The position numbers and the translations under genes are program-made. From NCBI GenBank assembly GCA_964594075.1, contig CAZQKW010000018.1, positions 1-64,000 on the forward strand: DNA of 64,000 bases, given 5' to 3'. Source of the DNA: CAZQKW01 sp964594075. Lineage in GTDB: Bacteria > Desulfobacterota > WTBG01 > CAIYCZ01. Positions 25,305 through 33,812 of this stretch are shown here, one piece after another. Within the stretch, counting starts at the first letter, position 1. Every line of letters begins with the position of its first letter. The notes beneath the pieces were generated by a model, which was not told the DNA's origin, did not search any database, and was given only the letters and a program-made list of their open reading frames with translations.

Positions 25305-26066
25305 ATGGAACGGTATCCTATTTTTTTGCCCAGAAAATGTGTTGTCATAAAAGTGACTACTCTTGCTTATGTCCTGGTGTGTGGGGCTTTTTTCAGCCAC
25401 GGATGGGGTGCAGAAGAACCGTATGCCATAATTTCGAAGAAAAACCTTTTTCACCCTGACCGCAAAGAGTGGATCATGGAAAGTTCTGACAAAAAAGCAG
25501 ATTCAGCACAACCGAACGTGCCCAAGCTTGACCCGCAGAAAGTGCAGCTCAAGGGAACGGTGATTGTGGGGGACGAGCGGAAAGCGGTGGTCAGCACCGC
25601 GGGCAGCATTCTCAAGCCCGGCGGCAGAGCAGCAACAAAGGCTTCTCCTGCCAGTGCCGAGATTTATATGGTCGGAGACTATATTGAAGGGTATCTGCTC
25701 AAAGAAGTTAATGAGAAAAATATCCTGCTCAGCAGCCCTGATGGACAGGATGCGGTGACCATTTTTCTGCACGAGGGAAGCAAACAGCGATCCGGCGAGA
25801 AAACGCCGGTGCCGGCTGCATCGCCCGCCGTGGTGGAACAGCCGATAGTCCGGCAAGCTGGCGAGACGCCGCAAATGATTCAGGAACGAATGAAAAAATC
25901 AATGGAAGCCCTGAAATCGCGCGATAGCGATCGGTTGCGTCAGCAGGTAGAGAGGGATTTTAATAGGTTGCAACGCCATTTCCCCGCTATGTCCCCGCAG
26001 GAACAGCAGGAGGCAATACTGATGAAAAAGGAGCTTGACCGCAAAAAAGCAGAAAAGCAACAATGA
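25305..26066 (+). CDS. GspC/PilP-like periplasmic protein
   Basis: A 253-residue protein with an N-terminal hydrophobic segment (about residues 15-35, an uncleaved anchor or signal peptide ending HGWGAEEP). The segment AIISKKNLFHPDRKEW and the beta-rich VQLKGTVIVGDERKAVVS, VGDYIEGYLLKEVNEKNILLSS match the homology-region domain of type II secretion protein GspC and relatives. The C-terminal 70 residues are charged and helical, possibly coiled coil. No other type II secretion genes are in the window. It heads a five-gene operon, its stop overlapping the next start by four bases. There is no clear ribosome binding site at the ATG. Role uncertain. Confidence 0.65.
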   Translation: MERYPIFLPRKCVVIKVTTLAYVLVCGAFFSHGWGAEEPYAIISKKNLFHPDRKEWIMESSDKKADSAQPNVPKLDPQKVQLKGTVIVGDERKAVVSTAGSILKPGGRAATKASPASAEIYMVGDYIEGYLLKEVNEKNILLSSPDGQDAVTIFLHEGSKQRSGEKTPVPAASPAVVEQPIVRQAGETPQMIQERMKKSMEALKSRDSDRLRQQVERDFNRLQRHFPAMSPQEQQEAILMKKELDRKKAEKQQ

Positions 26067-28231
26067 GCAGGCGAAAACACCGAACAACCCCGCCCGTTCC
26101 CGCGCGCAGCACTGCCGCAACGTTCCATCTACCGGTGGTTTTTCTATTATTAGTTATCATCTCCTTTATCCTTTACGGCAACAGCATTCACAATCAGTTT
26201 GTCTTTGATGACATCCCGCTTATTAGTGAAAACCCCCTGATAAAAGATTTAAAAAATATTCCCGTGGTTATCGGATGGCATAACGGCATGCCGCTCTATC
26301 GGCCGGTCAGATACCTTTCGTACATGATTGATTTCTCCCTGTCTGGCTTGAATCCTGCTGGTTATCATATTTCCAATATCCTGTATCATGCACTGACCGC
26401 AGGTGTTTTATTTATGCTGCTGGCGCAGTTCATGAACAACCGAATTACTGCTTTTATCGGTGCGGTGTTGTTTGCGGCGCATCCGATTGCCACGGACAGC
26501 GTTACCTATCTTTCAGGCCGGCGAGATATACTGGTGGCGCTTTTTTACCTCTGCGCCTTTTATTGTTTTGTCAGATACCGGGAGCAACCGCGAGCGTGGC
26601 GTTTGGCACTGGTCACACTCTTTTTCATCCTGGCGCTCGGCTCAAAAGAAATGGCAGTCACCTTTCCCGCAGTATGTGTGTTGTTTGATTTTACCCAGTG
26701 CTGGATGAAACAGTCCTCCGGCACCACGGCAGCTCGCATCAGGGCAGCGCTTGGGAATATGCTGGCGCGGAGCTGGAAGTTTTATATACTGGTCGTAATC
26801 CTTGCCGGGTATTTCGCGTATTACAAACTGATCCTTCATTATCCCTCGCTCAGGATTACTTTCTACGGCGGCAGCGCTTCCAGCAATTTTGCCACGGTTG
26901 CGCGCATTCTCTGTCATTATATAAAACAGATAGTGTTCCCGATTGTCTTACACGCAGATTATTCCTACAACGCGTTTCCTGTTTCGCAGTCGTTTCTTGA
27001 GCCGCGGGTAATGGGTTCGGTGTTGCTGCTCGGTATCGTGCTGGCGCTTATTTTGCGCGCGCTTATCGGGCTGCCGTATGTTTTTTTCGGTGGATTGTGG
27101 TTTTTTATTACGCTGCTGCCGGTGTGTCAGATTTTTCCGCACCATGAGCTTATGGCCGAACATTACCTCTATTTGCCCCTGGCAGGCGTTATTATTCTCT
27201 GTGGACCACTTTTAAACTATTTGATAGCACGGCAGTGCGCCCTGGCTTTAACCATGATCAGCCTGCTGTTTCTGCTGTTTTCCGTGCGCACGGTCATTCG
27301 CAATCGCGACTGGAAGGACGGCATGACGCTCTGGACATCGGTGCTGAAAAACACCCCCCAGTGTGCCCGCGCCCACGATAATCTGGCAACCGAGTATTTT
27401 AACCGCAAGGACTTGCAATCCGCGCTTACACATTATCAGCAGGCGGTCAGCCTCAGGCCGGATCACGCAATCTTTCGCAATAACTTGGGCCGGCTCTATG
27501 GCGTCCTGGGGGATCTGGACAAAGCCGAGGCAGAACTGACAAAAGCAGTGGCACTTAATCCTTCGCTTGCCGAGGCACTGAACAATCTGGGTATTGTGTA
27601 TTATCAGAAAAGGCAGTATGAAGCGGCTGCCTGGCTTTTTGCCCTGAGCGACACACGCAGGGCAGATGCGCGGGTGAGCTTTAACCTGGCAAAAGCGCAG
27701 ATGCAACTGGGCTTCCTTGACAAGGCACAGGCAGCGCTGCAAAAAGCAATCCAGCTGCAGCCGGATTATGCGGATGCCTACCGAGAGCTGGGCACGCTGC
27801 TGCGCAAGCAGGGCAATGATGACCGGGCGCTGCATCTGTTCGGCAGACTGCTTGCTCTGAAGCCTGACGCTGCCGAAGCGCATTGCAATATCGGCGCCAT
27901 ATATTATGACCGCGCTGAATATGAAAAAGCCGCGGCCGCTCTGGAAAAAGGACTTGCGCTCAACCCGAAACTGCCGCAGGCTTATTTTATTCTGGCTGAC
28001 TGCTATGCGAAGATGAACAATCTGGCGCGGGCAGCCGAGACGTATGAAAACGCCTGCGCGCACAACGGCCAGAATGCAGAAGTTTTTTATCGCGCCGCGC
28101 TGCTCTATGGACACACCATGAATCAGCGCGAAAAGTCTCTTGCCTATCTGGAGAAGGCGTCGCGGCTTGCTGGCGATGCTTCAATGAAAGAAAAAATTGT
28201 CCAGGCAATTCAATCGCTGAAAGGAATGTAG
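26063..28231 (+). CDS. TMTC-like membrane glycosyltransferase with TPR repeats
   Basis: A 722-residue protein. Residues 25-440 form about ten to eleven transmembrane helices; the first periplasmic loop has FVFDDIPLISENPLI, the acidic pair typical of GT-C mannosyltransferases and TMTC proteins, followed by RPVRYLSYMIDFSLSGLNP and AHPIATDSVTYLSGRRD. The C-terminal 270 residues hold about seven to eight TPR units (for example AHDNLATEYFNRKDLQSALTHYQQAV). This is the TMTC/O-mannosyltransferase layout. It may glycosylate exported proteins using a lipid-linked sugar. Coupled to the GspC-like gene by an ATGA overlap. Confidence 0.8.
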   Translation: MSRRKHRTTPPVPARSTAATFHLPVVFLLLVIISFILYGNSIHNQFVFDDIPLISENPLIKDLKNIPVVIGWHNGMPLYRPVRYLSYMIDFSLSGLNPAGYHISNILYHALTAGVLFMLLAQFMNNRITAFIGAVLFAAHPIATDSVTYLSGRRDILVALFYLCAFYCFVRYREQPRAWRLALVTLFFILALGSKEMAVTFPAVCVLFDFTQCWMKQSSGTTAARIRAALGNMLARSWKFYILVVILAGYFAYYKLILHYPSLRITFYGGSASSNFATVARILCHYIKQIVFPIVLHADYSYNAFPVSQSFLEPRVMGSVLLLGIVLALILRALIGLPYVFFGGLWFFITLLPVCQIFPHHELMAEHYLYLPLAGVIILCGPLLNYLIARQCALALTMISLLFLLFSVRTVIRNRDWKDGMTLWTSVLKNTPQCARAHDNLATEYFNRKDLQSALTHYQQAVSLRPDHAIFRNNLGRLYGVLGDLDKAEAELTKAVALNPSLAEALNNLGIVYYQKRQYEAAAWLFALSDTRRADARVSFNLAKAQMQLGFLDKAQAALQKAIQLQPDYADAYRELGTLLRKQGNDDRALHLFGRLLALKPDAAEAHCNIGAIYYDRAEYEKAAAALEKGLALNPKLPQAYFILADCYAKMNNLARAAETYENACAHNGQNAEVFYRAALLYGHTMNQREKSLAYLEKASRLAGDASMKEKIVQAIQSLKGM

Positions 28232-28266
28232 CGCGCTCTGTTTGGTGGTGCGCCCAGAACATAGGT

Positions 28267-30654
28267 ATGGCGGTGTTACGATATGCGGTTAATCCCGGGA
28301 TAGCGCTGGGTCTGTTTGTCCCAACGCTTATTACTCATGATGCGGCGGCATATGTGCCGCTTCTTGTTATAAGCATCCCGGGCGGCATTGCGCTGGCCGG
28401 CTGCCTATGCCGGGTGCTGCAGACCGTTATGTCCCGGGGCGGCGCTGCAGCGGGTCAGGATCAGGAAACGCTGCCCTATATTATGAAGCCGTTTCTGCTG
28501 CTTCCGTTTGGCACTGTCATACTGGTTCTGCCCATACCCGGTATCCCCTTTTTTATGAGTGCTGCCATATGCGGCATCGTATATTACCGGGTCTTTATGA
28601 CGCTGCGCCGCTGCTGCGGGTATCAACCGGCAACTTTGGAATGCGCCGGCTTGTGTATTCTTTTCATCGGCGCGTTTGTGCTGCTGTTTCAGGTCAATAT
28701 TATTCACGACGCATTTCAATATCTCTGCATTGTCATATCGCTCATCAAAGACGGCGACCTGAACTTCTACCGTGAAGTGTATCTGCTGAATACCCACCGG
28801 TTCTATAATCCGGTTGCGATGCTTTCAGCCCGATATTTAGGGGTGCCGCTGCTTGAAATACCGTTCTTCATTGCCGGCGAACTGCTTGCACATCTCATGC
28901 GGCTGGCGGGTTCTTTTCACATACCCAACGGCATGACCTTTCCCTATCTGTTTATGGTAAGTCTGGCGTCGCCGCTGTTTGGCTGGGGCGCGCTGCTGCT
29001 CATGTATCGGCTGTGCCGCGAATTTTTCCCGCGCGGCATAAGTCTGACCGCAACTGCCGCATATTTTCTGTCATCGCCGCTCATTTTTTTTGTGTTATGC
29101 TGGAATGGCTGGCCGCATCCGTTTAATACGTTTTTCATAGCCCTTTTTTTGTTATACGAAAAGAGAACGACGGGCCGAAAACAGATCGGGGACTGGATAG
29201 CGCTGGGAGCCATTGGCGGTATCCTGTGTCTGATTCGCCCCACGAATGCCATCCTTGCCATTTTCCCCCTTTATGAACTCGCCTCAGGATTCACCACGAA
29301 AGCGGAACAGCGGTTTTCTGCCGTTACCGGCGCAGGTGCCGGATTGCTGGCTGCAGCGGTGGTGTTCAGCCCGCAATTATCCATATGGAAGGCGACCGGC
29401 GGATCGTTCCTCGGCGGACCGTATCAGGAGATTGGGGATTATTTTGACTGGCTGCATCCGAATTTTTACGGCACCCTGTTCGCAACTGCGCAGCACGGAC
29501 TGTTTGCCTGGACGCCGCTCCTCCTGCCGGCAGCTTTGGGGCTTGGTTTATTTGTCAAAAAAGACCATCGGTTCGGCTGGTTAGCGATTATTCTGTGCTG
29601 TGCGCACACATATCTTTACAGTTGCTGGTCGGTATGGTGGACGGGCATCGGGTTTTCCAACCGTTTTTTTGTGGAACTGAGCCCGTTTTTCATTCTCGGC
29701 CTTGCTGCGCTCATAGAAAAAGCCCTTGAGAAGATTCGTTCGTGGGACGTGGTGGTTGCCGTGTGTTCGCTGTTTGCGGTGGCAAATCTGTTTTTAATCG
29801 GCGCCTATCGCGCCAATATCGTTCCCTACAGCATTCCGGATCCGGCCCGCATCATAGATAAACCGCTAACCTTCGGCGCTATCTGGTATAACCACTTGTT
29901 TGTCTTTCCCCAGTCGGCGGGCTCTCTTTTTACCTCCCAGTGGAGCAATGAAAACTTTTTTACCGAGCGGTTGATCCACGCACTCAGCCGTCTGCGGCCC
30001 GTTGAAGGGTGTATGGTATTAATTGCTGCAATACTCTGCAGCCTGGTTTTTTATGGTATGGCGCGGACACTCGTGCACGGCGCTGCGGGCAGAGAATTCA
30101 AAAGAATAATGATGCCGGCGCTGTGGGCGACCGGACTTCTCATTGTGCTGATACACGCGGGTATTGCTGCTGCCCAGCGTCGCACCATTCCGTTCAGCAA
30201 TTTCTATCATTTCAATGTGATGTTTAAGGCCGTCAGGCAGCCGGCTGAAGATACCTGGTGTTTCAGCACGTATCAGCGGCCGGTTATCGGCCTTGACTTG
30301 CTTACCTATCTTATTTACGGATTTGAAATACCGCAGCAGGAACCGGTGGCTCTGGTATCGGTCTATGACCAGTCGGATAGAACGTTTACGTATCTGTTGC
30401 GGGCAGGCATAGATACTGCAGAATATGCGCATTTAAAGCCGGGCTTGGGGAATCGCATCCAGCACACAGTTGCGCACACGAACATGGTACGCGAGACCAT
30501 AACCGCAGCGTATTCCCGCTATCTGTATCCAGCAACGACCTACCTGACGCACCTGCAATTTCCTGAGCCCATAACCATCAAAAAGATCGGCTTCCGTTAT
30601 CTTGCCGGTAACGGCGAGCTCATTATTGCTGATATTTTTGCCCGGGATTTTTAA
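28267..30654 (+). CDS. Polytopic membrane protein, GT-C glycosyltransferase-like
   Basis: A 795-residue protein with many hydrophobic helices and a hydrophilic C-terminal region of about 130 residues. VNIIHDAFQYLCIVISLIKDGDLNFY and WNGWPHPFNTFFIALFLLYEK with LIRPTNAI are reminiscent of GT-C transferases (PMT/ArnT-like), which carry an acidic residue in the first large outer loop. I cannot assign a donor or acceptor. It follows the TMTC-like gene by 35 bases and its stop overlaps the next start (TAATG), so it belongs to the same operon. Alternative: a transporter or flippase-like protein of unknown class. Confidence 0.55.
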   Translation: MAVLRYAVNPGIALGLFVPTLITHDAAAYVPLLVISIPGGIALAGCLCRVLQTVMSRGGAAAGQDQETLPYIMKPFLLLPFGTVILVLPIPGIPFFMSAAICGIVYYRVFMTLRRCCGYQPATLECAGLCILFIGAFVLLFQVNIIHDAFQYLCIVISLIKDGDLNFYREVYLLNTHRFYNPVAMLSARYLGVPLLEIPFFIAGELLAHLMRLAGSFHIPNGMTFPYLFMVSLASPLFGWGALLLMYRLCREFFPRGISLTATAAYFLSSPLIFFVLCWNGWPHPFNTFFIALFLLYEKRTTGRKQIGDWIALGAIGGILCLIRPTNAILAIFPLYELASGFTTKAEQRFSAVTGAGAGLLAAAVVFSPQLSIWKATGGSFLGGPYQEIGDYFDWLHPNFYGTLFATAQHGLFAWTPLLLPAALGLGLFVKKDHRFGWLAIILCCAHTYLYSCWSVWWTGIGFSNRFFVELSPFFILGLAALIEKALEKIRSWDVVVAVCSLFAVANLFLIGAYRANIVPYSIPDPARIIDKPLTFGAIWYNHLFVFPQSAGSLFTSQWSNENFFTERLIHALSRLRPVEGCMVLIAAILCSLVFYGMARTLVHGAAGREFKRIMMPALWATGLLIVLIHAGIAAAQRRTIPFSNFYHFNVMFKAVRQPAEDTWCFSTYQRPVIGLDLLTYLIYGFEIPQQEPVALVSVYDQSDRTFTYLLRAGIDTAEYAHLKPGLGNRIQHTVAHTNMVRETITAAYSRYLYPATTYLTHLQFPEPITIKKIGFRYLAGNGELIIADIFARDF

Positions 30655-31757
30655 TGAACGATTCAACAAAGCTTCTCCCCGCGGGACGCGCATCCGGATG
30701 GTATGCCCTGCTTAGCACGGCCGCCGCAGTTTTGTTGAGCGTGCTTGGATTTATTGTGCCGCAGCCGTGGTCTGCAACAACTCGGCAGCAGGCGCGCATC
30801 ACCATGGTGTGTGTCAGCGGGTTTTCCTGGGATCGCATTATTCCACTGCACCGGCAGGGACAGCTTCCCTTTATTGCGCGGCTTTTTTCCCAAAGCTGTT
30901 CCTATGGCGACATTGTTAGCCAATTTTTCCCTGGCGATACGGCAATTCTTGCCACCCTGTTTACCGGCCGTATGCCCGCTTTTCATGAAATACGCAAGCC
31001 CGAGGATCTGGCAAAGCTTACGTCCGAACGGCGGCAGCGCATCGCTATCTGGGACGAGCTGGCGACGCAGGGACAACGCTGTGCAGTGGTTGGCTTCCCG
31101 GTTGCAGCGGGCACGTCAACTTCCGCGCGCAACATAATTTTTAAACAGGCCGAGCAGCGCAGCAAACCCGAAGCGGTGCGAGAGGATTATGAACACCGTA
31201 TTACGCGGGGGCGCGCAGTGCCGTCCGGGCTCAAGCAGTTTCTGCGCGCATGCATCAGTTCCGATATTGAGCTCCTCAGGCTTGCATTAGAGGCCGTGGA
31301 CAAATCTTCTCCTGCGCATCTGTTTGCGTATTTTGAGGGACTGGGCCGATGGCAGGAACGCCTCGCCAGCGGTGTGGACAAACTTCCCGAAGCGGTGCGC
31401 ACAGAGCTCATTGACAATTATTATGTATTTTTTGATGCGTTGCTTTCGGCATTGCAGCAGCGGAGGGGCGAGCATGACACGTTTCTGCTGCTGTCTGAGC
31501 GCGGCAACCTGAACGGGTGTCCTACTTATTGGAAGGATTTTCTCATGCGTGGGGAGTGCCCGGCAGTCGGGTTCTTTTATGCAACCGGCAGGCACATCCG
31601 GGAAGGAGCAGAGCCGTTGTTTATTAAACCGGCCGACATAGTCCCAACACTGGTGTATCTCGCCGGCAATCCGGTGCGCAATACCATGAACGGGATCGTA
31701 AACTTTGACCTGCTCGAAGATGAATTCTATTTTCAGCATAAGCTTGTTTATAAATGA
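30654..31757 (+). CDS. Alkaline-phosphatase-superfamily protein, probably inactive
   Basis: A 367-residue protein with one N-terminal hydrophobic segment (about residues 17-35), so probably a periplasmic domain on an anchor. The order of blocks is that of type I phosphodiesterase/AP-like proteins: ITMVCVSGFSWDRIIPL (family GLDGADWD), FFPGDTAILATLFTGRMPAFHEI (family nucleophile block before TG), and PADIVPTLVYLAGNPV near the end. The first metal-ligand Asp is replaced by Ser, the nucleophile Ser/Thr position by Asp, and the SDHG motif reads SERGN. It is thus likely a pseudoenzyme or has changed chemistry. It overlaps the flanking genes by one and four bases. Confidence 0.65.
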   Translation: MNDSTKLLPAGRASGWYALLSTAAAVLLSVLGFIVPQPWSATTRQQARITMVCVSGFSWDRIIPLHRQGQLPFIARLFSQSCSYGDIVSQFFPGDTAILATLFTGRMPAFHEIRKPEDLAKLTSERRQRIAIWDELATQGQRCAVVGFPVAAGTSTSARNIIFKQAEQRSKPEAVREDYEHRITRGRAVPSGLKQFLRACISSDIELLRLALEAVDKSSPAHLFAYFEGLGRWQERLASGVDKLPEAVRTELIDNYYVFFDALLSALQQRRGEHDTFLLLSERGNLNGCPTYWKDFLMRGECPAVGFFYATGRHIREGAEPLFIKPADIVPTLVYLAGNPVRNTMNGIVNFDLLEDEFYFQHKLVYK

Positions 31758-33724
31758 TGACAGGGTTGCAGATACTGGTGCACCTTTGCATCAGCGGCGG
31801 ATTTTCTGCAATGAAAAAGTGCGCTAAAAAGTTTTTGTGCGGTGTTGTGCTGGGTCTTGTGTGGGCCGGAGGGTGCGCACAGCCATTGCCCCCCGCGGTG
31901 GACGTTCCGCCTTCTGCCGTCAGGTGTTACACTGCAACGCAGGAAATACGCGACATCGCCGCCGCGGGTCCGCAGATTGTCTGGTCGGCAACCCCGGGGG
32001 GGCTGTTGAAACTGGATCGGCACAGCAAACAATGGACTGTTTTGACGGTGGCGTCGGGCTTGCCGAGCAATAACATCACGGCGCTGCATTACAGTGCTGC
32101 AGGTATTCTATGGATCGGGACAGACCGGGGCGTATGCCAATTGAACCGTAACGGCCGTATTAACGCTGATCCGCGCGCGGGACTCCCATCGCCGATCATA
32201 ACTGCTCTTGCGGAGAGCGGCGATGGCGTTCTGTATGCCGGCACTGAACGCGGCATTGCGCGGTATGCAGCCAAAACAGGATGGCAACCGGTATCTGATT
32301 CCCACGAGTTTGCTCGCCGCCGGGTGCGTGACATGGCCCGCGATACTGACGGCAGCATGTGGTTCGTCAAAGAAAATGCCCTCTCCCATTACCGCGCTGA
32401 CGGTGTATGGGAAATTTTTCATAAGGATATTTTGTTGACCAATCCACGAGCAGGGTTTCCCGCCGTCAATCTTTTGAGCATAGCCATTGATCGGACGGGA
32501 ACAAAATGGCTTGGCACGGTGAATGGTCTGAGCAGATATGCCGGCGCGTCCTGGCAAAACGTCTATAACCGCGAGCGAATTGCCATTCAGAACGGTCTTA
32601 AAAGCAACTGGATAGAACGGCTTGCCGCAGGCCCGGGTAATACCATTTGGGTGGCTCACGGAAACAGCGGCGGCGGCAGGACACCAACAGGAGTCGGCTG
32701 CAGGGGGGAAACCGATGAATGGACGTATATCACCGAGGCAGACGGATTACCGTCAAACCGGGTGTACAGCGTGAGGCCGGGCGCTGACAATGACCTTTGG
32801 GCTGGAACTGGCAGAGGTCTGGCGCGCATTGCCAACGGGCAGGCGGAACCGTTTATTCCACCCTCGTGCCTGGCAGATAATCATGTGCTGGCTGTCCTCA
32901 CCGATGAGGCAGGCGAAGTGTATGCGCTGCTGCCACGGCAAATGACAGCCTATGATGCCGCCAGTGGAATACTGCAAACGTATCAACTGCCCCACGCGAT
33001 TCGTGCGGGCATTAAGATGCACGGCACCGTTTATATTGCAGGAATGGATCGCGGTTTATCCGTTTTTCAAAAACCCGCTCAGTGGCGCGAAGACAGGTTT
33101 TTCAGGCATAAAACGGTTCTTCACGTTGAAAAAGCCGAAGATGAGAAGCTGTTTGCGGTGTGCCGCGAAGGATTGTATCTGGGCACGGAGGAGGCATGGT
33201 CGGCAGTTACTCTCCCTGCACTGCCGCTGCAGACACATTTGTTAAGGGCGTTCAGGTCGCCGCAGGGCGCTATCTGGTTTACCGGCGAACACGGGCTGCA
33301 CAATACGGAAAAACGGGCGGTGTGTTTTCTTTACAGCGGCGACAGATTATTGCAGATTGATGTTCCGCCGTTGTGCCGACAATACAGCCCATTCAATCAT
33401 ATTATTTTTGATGCGCAGGGAACCCCTTGGCTCGTCAGTCCTGCCGGCATTTATCAGTATCAGCAATCTTGGCAAGAACTGTCCACGCCCCTTCCGCGGG
33501 GGAGCACCTATGCCGCCTTTTGGGATGAGCGCAATTGGCTCTGGACCGGCAGCCGCGACGGGGGCCTGTTTGTGTATGACGGCCATTCATGGCGGGAACT
33601 GCGGCTTAATAACCATCCAGTCCCGGGGTGGATTACATCAGTGCGGACGAGCAAAACAAACCAGCTCTGGATTGGCACCGCAGACCAGGGAATTTTTCAG
33701 ATAGATTTAAAGGGAATTTTATAG
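31754..33724 (+). CDS. Secreted beta-propeller protein (two-component-regulator propeller repeats), possible lipoprotein
   Basis: A 656-residue protein. Repeats of the reg_prop type are clear: WTVLTVASGLPSNNITALH, LWIGTDRGVCQL, VLYAGTERGIARY, TEADGLPSNRVYSVRP, LWAGTGRGLARI and LWIGTADQGIFQI, consistent with one or two seven-bladed propellers. No kinase or regulator domain is attached. The ATG at 31754 overlaps the previous stop; a second ATG at 31811 gives a cleaner signal peptide (MKKCAKKFLCGVV) ending AGGCAQP, which would suit a lipoprotein, so the true start may be 31811. As the last gene of the operon it may sense or bind ligands at the cell surface. Confidence 0.75.
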   Translation: MMTGLQILVHLCISGGFSAMKKCAKKFLCGVVLGLVWAGGCAQPLPPAVDVPPSAVRCYTATQEIRDIAAAGPQIVWSATPGGLLKLDRHSKQWTVLTVASGLPSNNITALHYSAAGILWIGTDRGVCQLNRNGRINADPRAGLPSPIITALAESGDGVLYAGTERGIARYAAKTGWQPVSDSHEFARRRVRDMARDTDGSMWFVKENALSHYRADGVWEIFHKDILLTNPRAGFPAVNLLSIAIDRTGTKWLGTVNGLSRYAGASWQNVYNRERIAIQNGLKSNWIERLAAGPGNTIWVAHGNSGGGRTPTGVGCRGETDEWTYITEADGLPSNRVYSVRPGADNDLWAGTGRGLARIANGQAEPFIPPSCLADNHVLAVLTDEAGEVYALLPRQMTAYDAASGILQTYQLPHAIRAGIKMHGTVYIAGMDRGLSVFQKPAQWREDRFFRHKTVLHVEKAEDEKLFAVCREGLYLGTEEAWSAVTLPALPLQTHLLRAFRSPQGAIWFTGEHGLHNTEKRAVCFLYSGDRLLQIDVPPLCRQYSPFNHIIFDAQGTPWLVSPAGIYQYQQSWQELSTPLPRGSTYAAFWDERNWLWTGSRDGGLFVYDGHSWRELRLNNHPVPGWITSVRTSKTNQLWIGTADQGIFQIDLKGIL

Positions 33725-33812
33725 TAAACATTTTTATTTTAATACTCTGCCGGTCGTTAACCGGTTTATTTAAAAGTCGGCGCTCTGTGGGCATAGCGCG
33801 GAGAGATACCGT

